From contig WPIO01000003.1 of NCBI GenBank assembly GCA_009760855.2, positions 6,014,501-6,078,500 on the forward strand: a stretch of 64,000 nucleotides of DNA, in the 5' to 3' direction. Below, piece by piece: positions 1 to 12,769 of the stretch. A program made the position numbers and the translations under genes. The DNA is from Cristatella mucedo (taxonomy: Eukaryota; Bryozoa; Phylactolaemata; Cristatellidae). Each line of letters opens with the position of its first letter. The stretch's first letter is position 1. Below the pieces are notes generated by a model. The model ran no database searches and was not told the origin of the DNA. It saw only the letters and a program-made list of their open reading frames with translations.

Positions 1-1214
1 CATCTGAATTTTACTGCTAAAAATCAAATAATTCAGTATCAACGTGCGATTAGATTAGAAATGAGGCAGGTGAAAAAAAGGTTTGCTTGAGACTATACTT
101 GAATATAGATTTTCATAGTGGCATTGATCTATGATCAATGCATACTGCCCTATTCTATTAAAGATTTAGTTAATGTCATCATTAGAGAATAGATTTAAAG
201 CGATTGCCATTGTGCTCGATCTTCTTGAAACTACTGTTCTACTAGTATAGACAACTGCAACTAGGTCGAATACTGGTCGTACTCGGTCTGTGAATACCAA
301 CATTGCTCACAATTAATCCAACCATTTTCAGGGATAATATCGATAACAAAACCTGCAACATGATGAAGTTACTGCGTTCGTAAAGTGAAAGTAGAAGCAT
401 AACGTTTCTGAGTGACAGATTAGTAGCAATCTCAATGAGTTTAGAAAATGACATTCTTCGAAAAGATCTTTCATTCAATTTTCTAAACCCTTGTTGACTA
501 CATTTATTACAGCATAAATTTGTTACCAGGCCTAAGGAAGTCTGACGCTTCCCATTTCGTTCTTTCCTAATGATGTACAATTTACTCAGAGATGGTATTA
601 ATAACTTTAAGATGAGATTTATTTGTTTTCGTATTGCAAAGTGATATATTTGAAGAGCAATGTTTCATGCAAACTTTGTCTGACAATGCTAGCCTCGGGC
701 GTTTTTATGCATTGCACCACTTAACAACATTGCCTTTTTGCAAATAGAATTAGTAATAAAAATACGGAACTTATCCACTTTGATACCATTTGTTACAGTG
801 AAAAAATTAACTTAGGTCTTGAATATTGGCTGCATCACCAAAGAAAATGTAAACATGGTTGAAAATGGTTAGAAATCCTTCCGCTTTACAAAAACTCAGA
901 ATATTATAATATGCACATAGTTGCTAAATTTTTATTCTCACAAATGCAAACTTTGTTAAAAGATTCCTTGAAAAAAATTTCCCCCATAGTTTAGGAGGTT
1001 CCTTAAGCTAATACATTTTTTTAGATGAAGGCATTGACCTAATATTAGACGTACCCCAAGTATTCTATCTATGGATGACTTAAAAAGGTGTCAATTTTGT
1101 GTGTGTCGCTATAGCAAAAACCAGTATACACACAACCATATTAACGTTGTTTGTATTGTAGATTCCAATAATTACTAATCGCAATATTTTACAGCTTCAT
1201 TTTTGTGTCAACGG
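1..1214. other. AT-rich non-coding stretch, nothing recognised
   Basis: No conserved domain, RNA gene or clear transposon end is visible. The open frame of 112 codons on the minus strand at 580-242 has no recognisable motif and a composition typical of chance frames in AT-rich DNA. It could hold the 3' flank of the exon that ends at 1215 on the minus strand. Confidence 0.4.
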
Positions 1215-1455
1215 CTAGCCTACTGGTGGCACAGGATTCGTTCGGTCACTCTTCAAATAGGCATTAACCTGGTCACGGCTGTGAGTTTTCGCTGAGTTTC
1301 TATTGCTTGGCTCTGCCAACTCAACGTCATAAAAGGCGTCACTAACATGATAAATCACCCGTGCACATTGCTCCTCCAAACGTAGCAGAGCAGTCCGTGA
1401 TGCATGAGCTTCCACCAGAGCACTGCACGCTTCTGCAGGACTTGCCCGCTGGAGG
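1215..1455 (-). CDS. Probable 3'-terminal exon of an unrecognised gene
   Basis: A 79-codon frame ends in TAG at 1217-1215. It is preceded at 1456 by a plausible acceptor (pyrimidine/AT-rich tract ending TTAAG, then CCTCCAGCGG). The first base would complete a codon from an upstream exon (phase 1). The predicted peptide is acidic and helical-looking: an Ala/Glu/Leu-rich stretch with the core EACSALVEAHASR, then LLRLEEQCARVIYHVSDAF, and a basic, Pro-ending tail. GC content and amino-acid balance are clearly better than in the surrounding AT-rich DNA, which is why I rate it a real exon. The AHASR patch loosely recalls mitochondrial MIX23/CCDC58 proteins, but spacing to the cysteine differs and I do not claim that identity. 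No upstream exon was found. It could instead be a long initial-ATG frame starting at 1487, or chance. Confidence 0.4.
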
Positions 1456-2749
1456 CTTAAATTTAAAGAAATAAAATGGAAAGACACTACAAATCACCTT
1501 TAAAATGTCTATTTAGAAACGGTAATATACTCACTGTTGGAATCGGTGTCTTTAGTAGCTTTCCATACGATGATGGACTCGTGTCCAGACCATGAAGACT
1601 TGGTATCAAGTAACAGCTACCTGAGCATACAAAAATTCAGTCGGCAAATAAATGATAAGACACATAGGACATACAATTATAAATAGTTCATGCTCGGGCG
1701 TACTGCTTATTTATGTGTTATTCATGAGTGATTGTTGGCCGACGGGTTTCCAGGCCGATAAGAAGTCAATTTCCCCCTCAAATGGTTAGGCCATATTAAA
1801 AGCACCTATTAGTTTTGTTTACCTATGTCGCTTCCAATTAGCCCACAAGTTGTTTGCCAGATAAAGATTAGATTCGAATGGTATCGTTTCCTGATGATGA
1901 AGAAAGTATGGAAGAGTTCATTTTTCTGTTTTACAAGGATCATCTATATAGTGAAAAATTGTATATGAGTAGGTGAGGTCGTTGGAATGCACGGTCTGCC
2001 TTGACAATTGTATTTGATTCTGGTGGTCATGCTAAGTCTGAACTGAGGCGACTTTAAGCTACAGATGAGAGAGGCTACTAGCATAAATAATAGCTTTCAT
2101 GCTAACTTAGAAAGGCATAGTAAATTTGTAGAAAAGCGCAAATACGTAATAGGTGGATTGCTCTGGCGATTTCAACACTGAAAACGGCCACTCTGAAGTA
2201 AACCTCGAAACTTATCAATCGCTAAACTAACCATAAAGTGCAAACTGAAACATTAGGAGACTCCATTTCTTCAACACTATTTGAATAGTCTGACGTGACC
2301 CTCATCGGCAATGTCCGAAGCTAGACTAGAATGTTGATCCAAGTCAACTATGCAACAGCTCTTCTGGAAACCAGCACGAGATGATTACCTGAAGACGCGA
2401 TGCTTAACAAGCCTTCCATGTTCCAACATCAAAACAAGTGAGCACTTTTAGGAGAAACACATTGAATCCGCAAGGGTCAAGAGCCTCATTCAGGCTCCGC
2501 TCTGTACAAGCTAGGCATCCTATGCTATTCAATAAGCAATAGAGTTCGGTTACTCATATCCTCACCGTGATGACCATTGGTAGCCAACTGCTATTGCTTG
2601 CAGATGCTCAACCATTACGACTTGCATTTGTTTACTAGAGCACACTGTTCTGATTTTCAGCATTCATTGTGAAACACAGCTTCTATTTACCTTATTTCGC
2701 ACTTTAAAGGTTTCATTTTATTTGTTAAAATATGCACATGTGTTAACTA
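1456..2749. other. Non-coding stretch, nothing firm
   Basis: If the exon at 1455-1215 is real, this is its upstream intron. No frame or repeat end was recognised. The right part could contain a decayed endonuclease region of the LINE that is recognisable from about 2750, but I could not align it. Confidence 0.3.
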
Positions 2750-4772
2750 CTGTCGAAGGTGCGACTTTTGATAAGACATTATGCAACGATTTTACACTTC
2801 GAAATTCTATAATGTCCCATGGTTGACCACAGATATTAAACTAGCGACGTCTACTTAGTGCAATCTTGAAAAAGCATGCAAAAGATCAGAACTGACTATC
2901 AACCGACAGGCATATTAGGTTTACCGCAAGTCATACCAATCGATCCCATCAAAGGCCAAGTGTAGCTTCGATAAAACATTGTTGAATCATAAATGCAAAA
3001 TCCAGAAATGCTGATGTCGACGATAAACCATTTCCTTAACCAATCCCAGATTAGCTCCTTACCTGATGATTCTTTTTAGGATCTTGCCGACCGCTTCTAT
3101 CGATTCTTTGTTCAGAAGATAGACATAATCAGGAAGTCCATCCCTGAGATGAGAACATCCCCACTAGAATGCTGTTCCCGTAATCCTGGCTGCACCTCAA
3201 TGTCTACATTTTAGCAGGTCACTAGGGATCTAGTCCTGAAGCTCATATCCCAATCAAAGAAGACAACAAGTTCTTTGGACCATATTCCCACGGTCCTGCT
3301 CCTATGTTGCATTGATTTGCTGCTGCCATGAACAACTAACATCATTGATATGTCATTAGCCTCTGGTCATGCCCCAGCGCCTTCAAAAGAAGCTGTAGTT
3401 AGGCCACTTCTCAAGAAAGCGACAATAGATCAGGAGAACCTTAGCAACTACTACCCAGCCTCCATTATACCCTTCCTATAAAAAACTCTGGAATGATTCA
3501 TGGCGGACCAGCTGAACTCATATATTGAATATTAAAACCTTGCTAGTAAGTTCCAGTCTGGCTTTAGAGCTAATCACTCCACAGAGACAGCGTTGCTTAG
3601 GGTATACAACGACCTACTTAGGAATGCAGACATGGGTTGAGTGTCTCTGCTTGTTTCACTCGATCTTTCGGCAGCTTTTGATACGATCGGTCACAAAGTT
3701 CTTCTAGAGCTCCTCTCATCTGGCCTGGGAATCACTGGCACTGCTCAGCAATGGTTCAGGTCTTATCTCAGTGGGAGTCTCCAGAGTATTGATGCGAATG
3801 GACAAAAATCTTCCAAGGTACCTCCGAATATAAGATACCTCAAGGCTTTGTGCTAGGTCCGGTTATTTTCATGGTTTATACTCTCCCTCTTGCTAATGTG
3901 ATTGCCAAGCACAATCTAGGGTTTCAATTATATGCAGATGACACTGATTAGTACCTATGCTTTGATCCCTCCGGGCCTTCGAGCACCTCGAATTCTCTCA
4001 ACTCTCTTGCTGCATTAATTGATGACATCCGCACATGGATGGCAGCAAATTTTCTAAAACTAAGCGACAATAAAACTAACTTACTAGTTATTGGCAAACC
4101 CAGTATGATTCAGAAAATGGAAAGACAGAAGCTCAAAATTGGCTCAGCCAACCTATCTCCAGTTGAATCAGGTCGAAATCTAGGTGTCATGTTCCGAAGC
4201 GACCTCTCGTTAGACGACCACATCAGCTCCACAGTCAAGTCTTCATACTTTCAGCTTCATAACATTGCTAAAATTTGGCCTTGTTTAAAAAAGGATACAG
4301 CATCTAAGTTGGTCCGAGCATTTGTGATAGCCAGTCTTGACTTCTCTAGCTCACTGCTAGCTGGCCTACCGGCATGTGCAATCAGGCGATTACAGCTAGT
4401 GCACAACTCTGCAGCTAGACCAGCCTGTCGAGAGAGTGGCAGTTGCCACATCACACCACTTCTAGCTGACCTTAACTGGCTACCAGTCAGGCAACGGATC
4501 AACTTCAAAGTTCTGTCGCTCACTTTTAGGTCACTTCATTCTTTAGCTAATGCCTATCTCTTATATCTACTCCCATACTAGGCCAAGCATCGTACCACCT
4601 GCATTTTGGAATCGGACAGTTTACCAATACCTCGTACAGTCCTCAAATCCTTTGGAGACTGTACATTTAGTTCGTATGCTCTTAAGCCTGGAACTTCCTT
4701 CCGACAAGTGTCGGGACATCCCCTGACTTGACGAGATTTAAAAAGAACTTAAAACACACCTAGCAATCCCAT
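2750..4772 (+). mobile_element. LINE family A (CR1/L2-type), decayed copy a1
   Basis: This is a non-LTR retrotransposon fragment with the second half of ORF2: the endonuclease-to-RT linker (about 2810-3330) and reverse transcriptase. Visible RT landmarks are the VVRPLLKKATIDQENLSNY region near 3395-3455, the palm motif A segment LSAAFDTIGHKVLLELLSS at 3670-3720, the WFRSYLSGSLQS segment at 3751-3785, and YADDT (motif C) at 3931-3945 followed by a stop. The longest open piece is 4039-4581 (180 codons) and holds the thumb and C-terminal region (FLKLSDNKTNLLVIGK, NLGVMFRSDLSLDDHIS, then the [16 protein letters not shown] stretch). Stops and frame changes are frequent, so it is dead. The 3' end breaks off near 4772 without the family's hairpin tail, so it is truncated at both ends. 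Confidence 0.85.
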
Positions 4773-6540
4773 CCAGTCAAAAACACATCGCCTCTAAATC
4801 GGAAAAGATGAATAGGCAAGTTATATATTCTTATTCAAGGTATTTTCTTTTTATTTTCGGGTTTAGTCTTGAATAGAAGATTAATTGCATAGTTTTTAAA
4901 TGAATCAATTCTACACTACTTTTTCGGCAAATTGGGCGAATTTCCCCTAAATCTAAAGGTCGTTTAAATCGGAAGCATTCACAGGTAGCCCTATTTTGAA
5001 TTCAATATGAAAAAGATTCTAATAAATTATATCTTGCAAGTGGTAAATATATAAAGTATTAAAGTTCCAGGCTTATAAAAACATCTTGCTGAATATTTAT
5101 TTTCTTCTTCTTTTCAGTCTTTCACAGGAGTTTCCTATTCCTTAATTTTTACATGCATTTATATCTTATCACGTTGGTTAAATAATTAAATTCATCCAAG
5201 CCATTTACAAATTGCATACAGCCCGAAGCGACTTCGATGAGCAATGAAAAACCTGAGCAATTGATAATTACCTAGGATATCAGCTTAGTTGCAACTACTA
5301 GCTTTCTCTTGCAAGCTTGGCCTATAAGCTACCACGGGTCCAGGACGAACAATGCAAGGTTTAATAAGGGAACGTATTGCTCCCGTGACCACCCAGGATC
5401 AAAACCATTGTTAACTTTTACGAATGAATTTACTCTTTACAACCACGGTCGTTGGCCTGGCGTATGGTAATCCTGTGTTGCCTACTCCAAGCACTTACTA
5501 TATTAAGGCTCTTCTAACTCTATTACTCTACGATGCCGGTCTATAACCTAATGTTTAGTGTTCTTTTTAATAACCTGAACAGCAGCAACCTCAAAACAAA
5601 GATACTCTAAGAAATGGCAGATTTCTCAAATGGTAAAGACTCACCGATAAAACGCACAGGCGACTGATTCCGGGGCATTATTATAAAGAGAAGTAGAGAT
5701 CATGAAAATAGCTAACTTTTAGTGAACCAGCGAACCATTGAAGCTCAATAAACTACTGTGATCATCTAGCGATAGGTAAGATTTAAGCCTAAGAAAATTA
5801 ATAGTTCTTCAGTCGTCCCCTAGGACTTTTGAAATGCAGCTGTTCAACCTTTTGTGTTTTACTTGTGACTACCCCCTACTTAGAGTTGCAGCTTCTCGAC
5901 ACTTATGCTGTCCAGTGATCAAAAAGCGAGTTATGTTCAGGCAAGGTTTGTTTTCAATCCAGGCGTCCTGGCCGAGTCAACTTCTCCAAACGGTACCATC
6001 CATGCTACAACGCGAGCATAGTTGCTGGCTGCTTAAGCTGCTCATTCAGGAGTGGTGCTCCTCAGCTATGGGGAACAGTTCTCAATGGAATCGGTGAGTC
6101 ATTGTCGATCCTTTCGTTGCCAGTGACGGTTTTCCTCCTTTTGGCATTTTCCATTAATTTAGTTGTATTCAACCTCTCAGCCAGCACTTTATCCATGGTT
6201 GTTAACAACCGGGACACCACTACCATCAATGTCTGAACCGGTGTTAATTTCTTGCCACATGTCAAAAAAGAAGTCTCTGGACTCACCACTGTATCCCAGT
6301 CATCGAATCGAGTGTTCCGCAAAGGTAACAGCAAGAACTGGGAATTAGAGCCAGCCGGCGATTAGCTAGGTTCACACCCAGACTGTGAGAGGCCCGAGGT
6401 GAAAACGGAGAGCCATGCCTCTTTCTTTGCTGAATCGAAGTGGCAAGGCCACTGGTACCTTAATAGCTACATAAGTGCCCTGTGATGTGCAGAGTTGTAG
6501 GGTGTGTGGCGATTCATTCGCTTCACACTCGGTAATGAAT
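4773..6540. other. Non-coding stretch, nothing firm
   Basis: AT-rich sequence to about 5300, then more mixed composition. No domain was recognised. The short frames at 5834-6097 (+) and 6334-6062 (-) have no family signature. The part right of about 6350 may already belong to the old LINE C whose RT start is seen further on. Confidence 0.3.
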
Positions 6541-6899
6541 GGAGGCACCCAGCAACAGACGTGGCCGATAACCTGCCTTTGAGAGCTCCCAATGCTCAGT
6601 GTACATCCGGTTTCGTCCTGAAGTGACTCATCACTTCACAGCTGGCCATGCCAACGTGCATGAGCCAAATTAGACAGACTGAGCATCAGTCCAGGCGTCA
6701 GCTTCCACGGCAACTCAACATGCCCCAACGCCACTCGAGATAGGTAACGCCTTAGCTGAGTTCAACCCAGGGCAAGTGCATTCAGCAGCTCCTTTTTCCC
6801 TGCCTCAGTCTACTTAGCGACTGAGGCAGATGGGTCCAATGCTGAGGTGGAGATATCAGCTTATGTCAGCCACCGTTGGCTCAGCCCGCCAGCCATGAG

Positions 6900-7230
6900 C
6901 CGAAGGTGACATATGTGTTTGCATTCTTTTAGAACGAGGCGACAGGCCGAGATATAGACAATTACAATTTGGATGCCGAGATGGATCGTGTGTTCCGGAT
7001 GATGAATGAGAGTAGTTGGCAGCTCCCGTAGCCATGCTCAGGGGAAGAAATGGCCGTTGTTATGGGACGAGCGAAAAAGACGTCGCCAGGGGCCAGCGGC
7101 CTGGGATACAAGTACCTTAAAGAGCTCCGCCAGGAATGCTGCCTTAGGCTGCTGTCCTCAATGCCTGCTTATAACTTCACGAAGCCCCTTCCTTATGAAA
7201 GTTTGAGTCGAGGAACCTCTTGTACATGCA
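6900..7230 (+). mobile_element. LINE family C, fragment of reverse-transcriptase N-terminal part
   Basis: On the plus strand, 7050-7200 reads as AVVMGRAKKTSPGASGLGYK followed by LKELRQECCLRLL. That matches the fingers entry of non-LTR reverse transcriptases, in which a basic/Ala segment is followed by PG-x-DG-x-x-Y and a 'LK..' helix. The sequence differs from LINE A and LINE B, so it is a third lineage. Surrounding frames are broken. The matching C-terminal part of what may be the same element appears at 9440-10010, and later insertions of LINE A, a SINE and LINE B lie between them. The RT core between them was not recognised. Confidence 0.45.
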
Positions 7231-7290
7231 GGGAAAATATAAAATGAATGCATTTAGCTAATTTAAAAGAATTATTTGGATATTTGTGGA

Positions 7291-7906
7291 AATGCCTTTA
7301 TAATAATAATAATAGTAATAATGCACTTGATAAAGCGCCCTTACAGACCTCAACCTCTTTATAGGCGCTTTACATTGGCTGCAAAAGGAAATGCAATTTA
7401 ATGGTGAGTGATATCATGCTTGATAAAAAACAACATGAATAACATGGTCAGGGTGGACATGCACAGGGTCAGCATGAAAATGTAGTTAGTGGCTGCATGC
7501 ACAGTGTCAGCATGCATAAGCACATCAAGACGAATCACACGTATCCACTAAATGCTGTCCTAAAAAGGTGTGTTTTTAAGTTCTTTTTAAATGTCGTCAG
7601 GTCAGGGGATGTTCTGACGCAAGTCGGGAGGGAGTTCCAGGCTTTGGGAGCACAGGAAATAAATGCACGGTCTCCAAAGGATTTGAGGTCTGTACGAAGT
7701 ATTGGTAGATAGGTATTAGTATACGAGAGTATTGGATTTCGAAAAGTGGGTGGTACGATGCTTGACTGGTGGGGGAGTAGATCTGAGAGATAGGCTGGAG
7801 CCAAAGAATGAAGTGACCTAAAAGTGAGTGACAAAACCTTGAAGTTAATCCGTTGCTTGACTGGTAACCAGTGCAGGTCGGCGAGAAGTGGTGTGATGTG
7901 GCAACT
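7291..7906 (-). mobile_element. LINE family A, 3' fragment a3
   Basis: This is a 5'-truncated copy read on the minus strand. The 3' tail lies at low coordinates: a (TAA)n run at 7301-7323 and the family hairpin (AAAGAGGTTGAG-type core between GCGCC and GGGCGC arms) at about 7325-7375. Above it is a 3' UTR rich in 'GCATGCTGACACTGTGCATG' motifs, then the C-terminal RT region up to 7906, where the peptide reads [19 protein letters not shown] and FKVLSLTFRSLHSLAPAYLS. That stretch is open for more than 100 codons, so this copy is not among the oldest. At 7906 the match stops sharply at a SINE-like sequence. Confidence 0.85.
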
Positions 7907-7914
7907 GCGACGTT

Positions 7915-8035
7915 TACCTTTATGATCTTTACCTTTTGCCGTTGGCGATTTAGAGTTGCTTCCGCCGGATTTGAACCCACGATTTCGATCAAAGGTTGCA
8001 AGTAACTTAGCCAATGGACTATTATATGAGATACT
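7915..8035 (-). mobile_element. tRNA-derived SINE-like sequence
   Basis: On the minus strand the sequence has the arrangement of an internal RNA polymerase III promoter. A TGGCTAAGT-type A box lies at about 8025-8008 and a GGGTTCAAATCC-type B box at about 7986-7970, followed by a non-tRNA body. It abuts the truncated 5' end of LINE a3, so the two could have inserted together or one after the other. Its body does not match the SINE at 26798. Confidence 0.5.
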
Positions 8036-8309
8036 ACACAGACCGGTAATTTAAAGTCAATCCCAATCCGGCCGACAATACCTAAGCTCATGTCGGGGGC
8101 CGTCGGTTCTAGGCTTGTTATGAACCTGAGTGGGCGGCTGCTGGCGTTCTACACACCAAAAAGGCTATCTGCCAAGCATCGAGGGCTGCCTTCATCAGTA
8201 TTTCCTGGCCGAGGCTCCCTTCAGCATGACCAGCGATATCGCACAGACATCCCTTTGCTGTACACAGGCTGCCTTTACATACAGACTATTTACGGGATCG
8301 TGCAATATA

Positions 8310-8890
8310 ATGCATCCCCATCCATAACTCCACAAAGTCATAAAGACTATGTTGGTGTTATGCAGGAGAGCTTTTAATAGCACACTAACGAGTTGAGTAG
8401 ACATGAAACAGCTAATTTATTGTCCAGACAAGATATGAGGGCGCAAACAGGCTGAAACTAGCCCAGCAGTTCTGCTAGGTATGAAGGGGCCATGCCATGG
8501 CGGGCGTTCTCGATAAGCAGAGGAACTTTGATCTGTATCCGTTGCTCAACCAGCATCCATCCTAGCTCTTTTAGCAGAGGTGACACGTGCTCAAACCTCT
8601 GGAACTTGAAGACTAACCTTGCAGTCATATTCACAGTCAGCTGCAGAGGCCTAGTTGCTTTTCTTGGTTGCCCAGACAAAAGGGAATTACAATAATCGAG
8701 CCCAGACAGAATTAAGTAGTACTAAGGTAGTTAAACTTTTTACAAGGTACTGTGGAAGACAGTTCCTTATCTTGGATACGGATTGGACGTGATGACTAGC
8801 TGTAGAAGTAGTCTTCTGAATTAAGCTTTTAAAATTGAGGCACATGTTGAAGACGGCAGCTGCCTTAATCATTGGGACTTGAATCTCACA
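8310..8890 (-). mobile_element. LINE family B, 3' fragment b1
   Basis: This is a minus-strand copy of a second CR1/L2-type family. The 3' end is recognised by the shared sequence ACTCCACAAAGTCATAAAG at about 8326, which is repeated at 27050 in copy b2. Reading away from it on the minus strand, the C-terminal RT region is visible with FEHVSPLLKELGWMLVEQRI at 8610-8550 and MAPSYLAELLG near 8490-8458. Frames are interrupted more than in b2, so this copy is older. Confidence 0.75.
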
Positions 8891-9439
8891 CCTACTCTAC
8901 TCAGCGTCAAGATGAGTCAGGACTTATGTGAATTCATAGAGCCGCTTTGTAAAGATGCACCCACGGTGTTGAACGGGCGCGACTAAGATCTAGCTAGGTT
9001 TCACACTGTGGCATGAGTTTGGCAGGGCAACCTACGGTCACCCTTTCTGTTTGAAAAGGCCATGGAACTTATCGCTAGATAGATCCTATAATATGAGGCC
9101 TCTCGCTTCCACACCAGACATTCTCTACTCACGGTTTCAGCTCTAGCCGTATTCGCATCGTTGGTTGACGGTCGGCAGTTGTTCACAAAAGCAGAGTAGG
9201 CCGCAAGTGCTCTTTGCTTATGATTTTGTTCAGAAATTTGCTGCTCCACTGGACTTCTCGACAAGCTATACGTGATGGTAAACCTTTGCAATCATGGTGC
9301 TGAGGCCGCCAGCCAGGCCACTTGTGAGTTCGGTATGTACTTAGTGGAATAAAAGGCCCCTCAGCTACTACAGGTCCGACGTTGAGAATGCATACCAATC
9401 CATAACGGCAGATACCAATGCCTTCCACGCCTATCTCTC

Positions 9440-10010
9440 TCTTGGCAGAAGCTAAAAGCTTATGTGGATATTTCTGCTGAACCAGCTCACACTTGCAGTG
9501 CCTGAGACTGGCCACAGCTCTGACTTTCCAGAGTCAGCCGCATGCCATCGGTGCTCCGAGGAAAAAGAGATGCTGTCGCGAGGGCTTTCCAACATTCACT
9601 TTATGATGCAAAGTCATACCAGCCATGAGGGCAGACATGACCTGAGCCGTCTTTTTAACTCCCAGCCTGAACATCTAAGGGCATTTGACAGAAACCCGGC
9701 TGCGAAAAATAGCTTGCTGCTGCTAGACGTAATCTTTGACTCCGCAAAATGGCACTCATTATCCACGTCGACCTCACTTCAGCAAAGACGAAGAGGCCCT
9801 GATGAAGGCCGCCAACTTTAAAGTCGGAAAGTATCCGTGCATCACGACTCTCCTTCGGACCAAGGGTAAAATGTCGGCCTTGATGTTGCAGTTGGTCGAG
9901 AATTTCTCGTGTATTGGTACCAGGGCAAAGACAAGTGCCGCAACCAAGTCAGCATCGAGTCACCATATTAGAAGCTAATTCGAAACCATTCTCAGGGCAA
10001 GGTAGAAAAT
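9440..10010 (+). mobile_element. LINE family C, C-terminal region fragment
   Basis: The plus strand has a cysteine/histidine motif at about 9540-9570 (CHRCSEEKEMLS, the C-x2-C part of the C-terminal zinc motif of several LINE clades). A segment with DVIFDSAKW follows at about 9727-9750, and then KAANFKVGKYPCITTLL at about 9802-9850. The order of an 'xDVxxxFD' strand, an Ala/Lys-rich helix and 'VxKY' is typical of the C-terminal domain downstream of RT in R1/R2/I-like LINEs. Two frames are needed to read it, so it is broken. It probably belongs with the RT piece at 6900-7230. Confidence 0.5.
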
Positions 10011-12769
10011 TGCATCCGACTTACCAGTAGTGCCATCTGTGCCCTACCTTAGCTTCAAATCCCTTGGATACCTTGATTCCAGTTAGTATGTGATCAAACA
10101 ATGTAGTTCTCTACCGACTAGTGCATTTCTATTCGACGACCTAACGAATTAAAAAAGCAATTATGAAAAGCCCTCAGACTTTTAATAGAATTTGGACTAT
10201 TTTCGTGAGAACTGTGCCGAGGGATGACATTAGCTCAAAAATTGTGCATCTTGTGACTAGCCGATTGACATCATTGCTTTCGAAAATTAATATTTGGCCT
10301 TCAAAAATACTTAGCTATTTCAGTATTCAATTCAAATTCCTTATTTACTTATTACTGAAAATTTCCTGAGATGGGTTGGGCCAGATCGGGTATATAGGGC
10401 CTAACTAGCCTACCAGTTATGAACAGCTGATCATTAAGCACAAATTTGTTGCTTAGGAATTATTCAGGAGTCATTCAATTTCCGTTTCATTCCCATTCCA
10501 TTCTAATCACTACCACACTTACTGAACACTTACCGGCCGAGGCGTTATAGTAGTGAGGGAGGCAGGTCTGCTGATGCAGGGCACAGGATACACAGCACTC
10601 CAGCAGTGTCCTTGCCTTATGAGCCACTGTGCCAGCAGGAAATGAGTTGACCTGAGCCTATTGAGCATCGGTGTAGCCACCCGCTCCACAAGCCGTGATC
10701 TGTGCAGCTGCTGTGAGCGAAACGCCGAGAGACATCACGGTCAACCATAGCATGTATCCGTTGGGCATGATCGGGGCCAGCAGCTGGACACAGTCTGCTG
10801 CTTCAGCTAAGATGCCTAGGACGGCCTTAGTTCTTAGACTACTTACCGGTAGCTGTGCTGTAGTCTTATCGACTACCCAGAGTCAATTGGCGTTCACTTA
10901 AAGGGAATGTCTAACAATAGTATCAAAAGAAGTCATGCCTATCGCTGAATCCACATTTAGACAAAAAGGTGCCTCCACAAGCGGCTGACTGTAAAGTGAA
11001 TCAGTCAATCGTTACTCTTTATAACGAGCATTCAGCTGACAGCTTTTTTTGAAAGGGTTGCAAATATATTTTAGAGCATTATAGTATGGCTATACTAGGG
11101 GATCGCTAGCTCGCCTTATCGTCGGGTTTTATAGGGAATTGACGTTCACCGCTACCGGAATGACCTAGTTCATGGTGGTGCTGTAACATATTTTTATACG
11201 AATTTATTGTCAGGGACCTGGGTCCCCCAAGTAATTCAGGTCTCGCTAAAAATCTACGAAACCAATAATATTTGTCACTTAGACCTCGTTATAATCTCCA
11301 CCGTCTTCTTTCGGTCAATAAACGCATAGGATCACAGCCACACATTTGTTCTCTAACTGTTTACAAAGAAAGACAGCGAGGTCAAGCCAGGCTGTAGAGC
11401 AGGGTCGGGTTTCTTTAGGTGCCCGTCTTTGTCTTCAGCGTTTCGACACCAACAGCCAGTTTTCTCTTTGTGGGCTACATAGATCGCATTTGACAGGAAT
11501 AGCTAAAATATAGTTTTTATGGTTTTTCTACGATTGTGAATATTTTCTAGAAATCAATACAAAAAATTTCCTGAGTTTTGTATAAAAAAGAACACTGGAT
11601 TCATGGAGTATGACTCAAGCTGTCTATTGAGATTCCCGAATCCTACCAGGACAGTTTACTCACGTCTGCTCATTCTTTCTCAGTGTGGAAAGTTGTGGTT
11701 TCAGTCAGTCAGTTTCGATACTAATGTCTGAAATCGAGTCGGTAGTTAAGTGTGGTCATCGCTAGAACTAAAAGTACTCTTTATTAACATATATATATAT
11801 ACATATATATATATATGTTTGTGTGTGTATATATATGTATGCTCATATCACTTATGAACGTTTATGTTCACTTCTAGCTAATGGTTCGATAAAGACTGAA
11901 AGTTTAAGAGGCGTGACTTCTATTCCAAAGTTCTCTGGAGGAACAATAGTAGTCCCTTAGCAAGCCGTAGTACTATCTCAGTCGTCATTCACAGACACTC
12001 GGAGCAAGCTGATTACCTCGCACTCGTCCGTTGCCTCGGCAGCTTGCCAGCATAACTTGGCCAGTTTACAGAATCAAGCTTGAAACGACCGTTGTACCCG
12101 AGTCTTATTTAGAACATATATCCCGTATCTAGCACGAGCACTGCCCTTGGGAGATTGGTGACTCATGCATTCTGCAACCCGGCTCATCAAACTTCAAGTA
12201 CTAACAGACAAAAATTGTTCTTAGGTAATTGATTTTTCTCGCCTCCCGACATAAAGCACTCGCATGCAAGTTCCCATTCGTTGCTGGATTCTTCCCAAAA
12301 ACCGAGTTATTGCAAGCATCGTATATGGAAATGACACAGATAAGACCTGTTTAAAATTATTCTGATTGTTATTCGACTATGGCACGTAAGAATATGCGTG
12401 CCTGTCGATATCTAAACGCTTATCGCTTTGGGCTACTTGGTCTCCCTCATCAGTGACTGCCTTAGCTCAGCCGGTGGCTAGTAACCTGCATGGTAGTTAT
12501 GATCGTAAGCCGAAGTCATCGCTTCATCATCGTAGATCAGATGCATTCCCAGATAGTCATGCTGTGATACGATTCTTAAACTATGCTATAACAAAAGAAA
12601 AGCACACTCGAGCTGCCAAGGTGGCAACAAACACATGCTCAAAAGCCATTCTTTGTGATGGAACTGCGAGCTGAGTTCCCGCTCGTTTGGTATTATTAGC
12701 ATTGTCTGGAACCGCTCAGCATGCTCCCCACATGCATCACTGTGAATCTAAGTAACTTAGTGGTCATCA
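10011..12769. other. Non-coding stretch, mostly unassigned
   Basis: No gene was recognised. A GC-richer part at 10540-10910 has a short Cys/His-containing frame (C-x2-C...HH) that could be more LINE debris. An AT microsatellite lies at 11791-11840. The open frame of 73 codons at 12453-12674 lies just before LINE copy a2 and could be part of its 5' region, without proof. Confidence 0.35.
11791..11840. repeat. AT/GT microsatellite
   Basis: Alternating TA dinucleotides are interrupted by ATATAC and followed by TGTGTGTG and a second short TA run. This is simple sequence. Confidence 0.9.
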
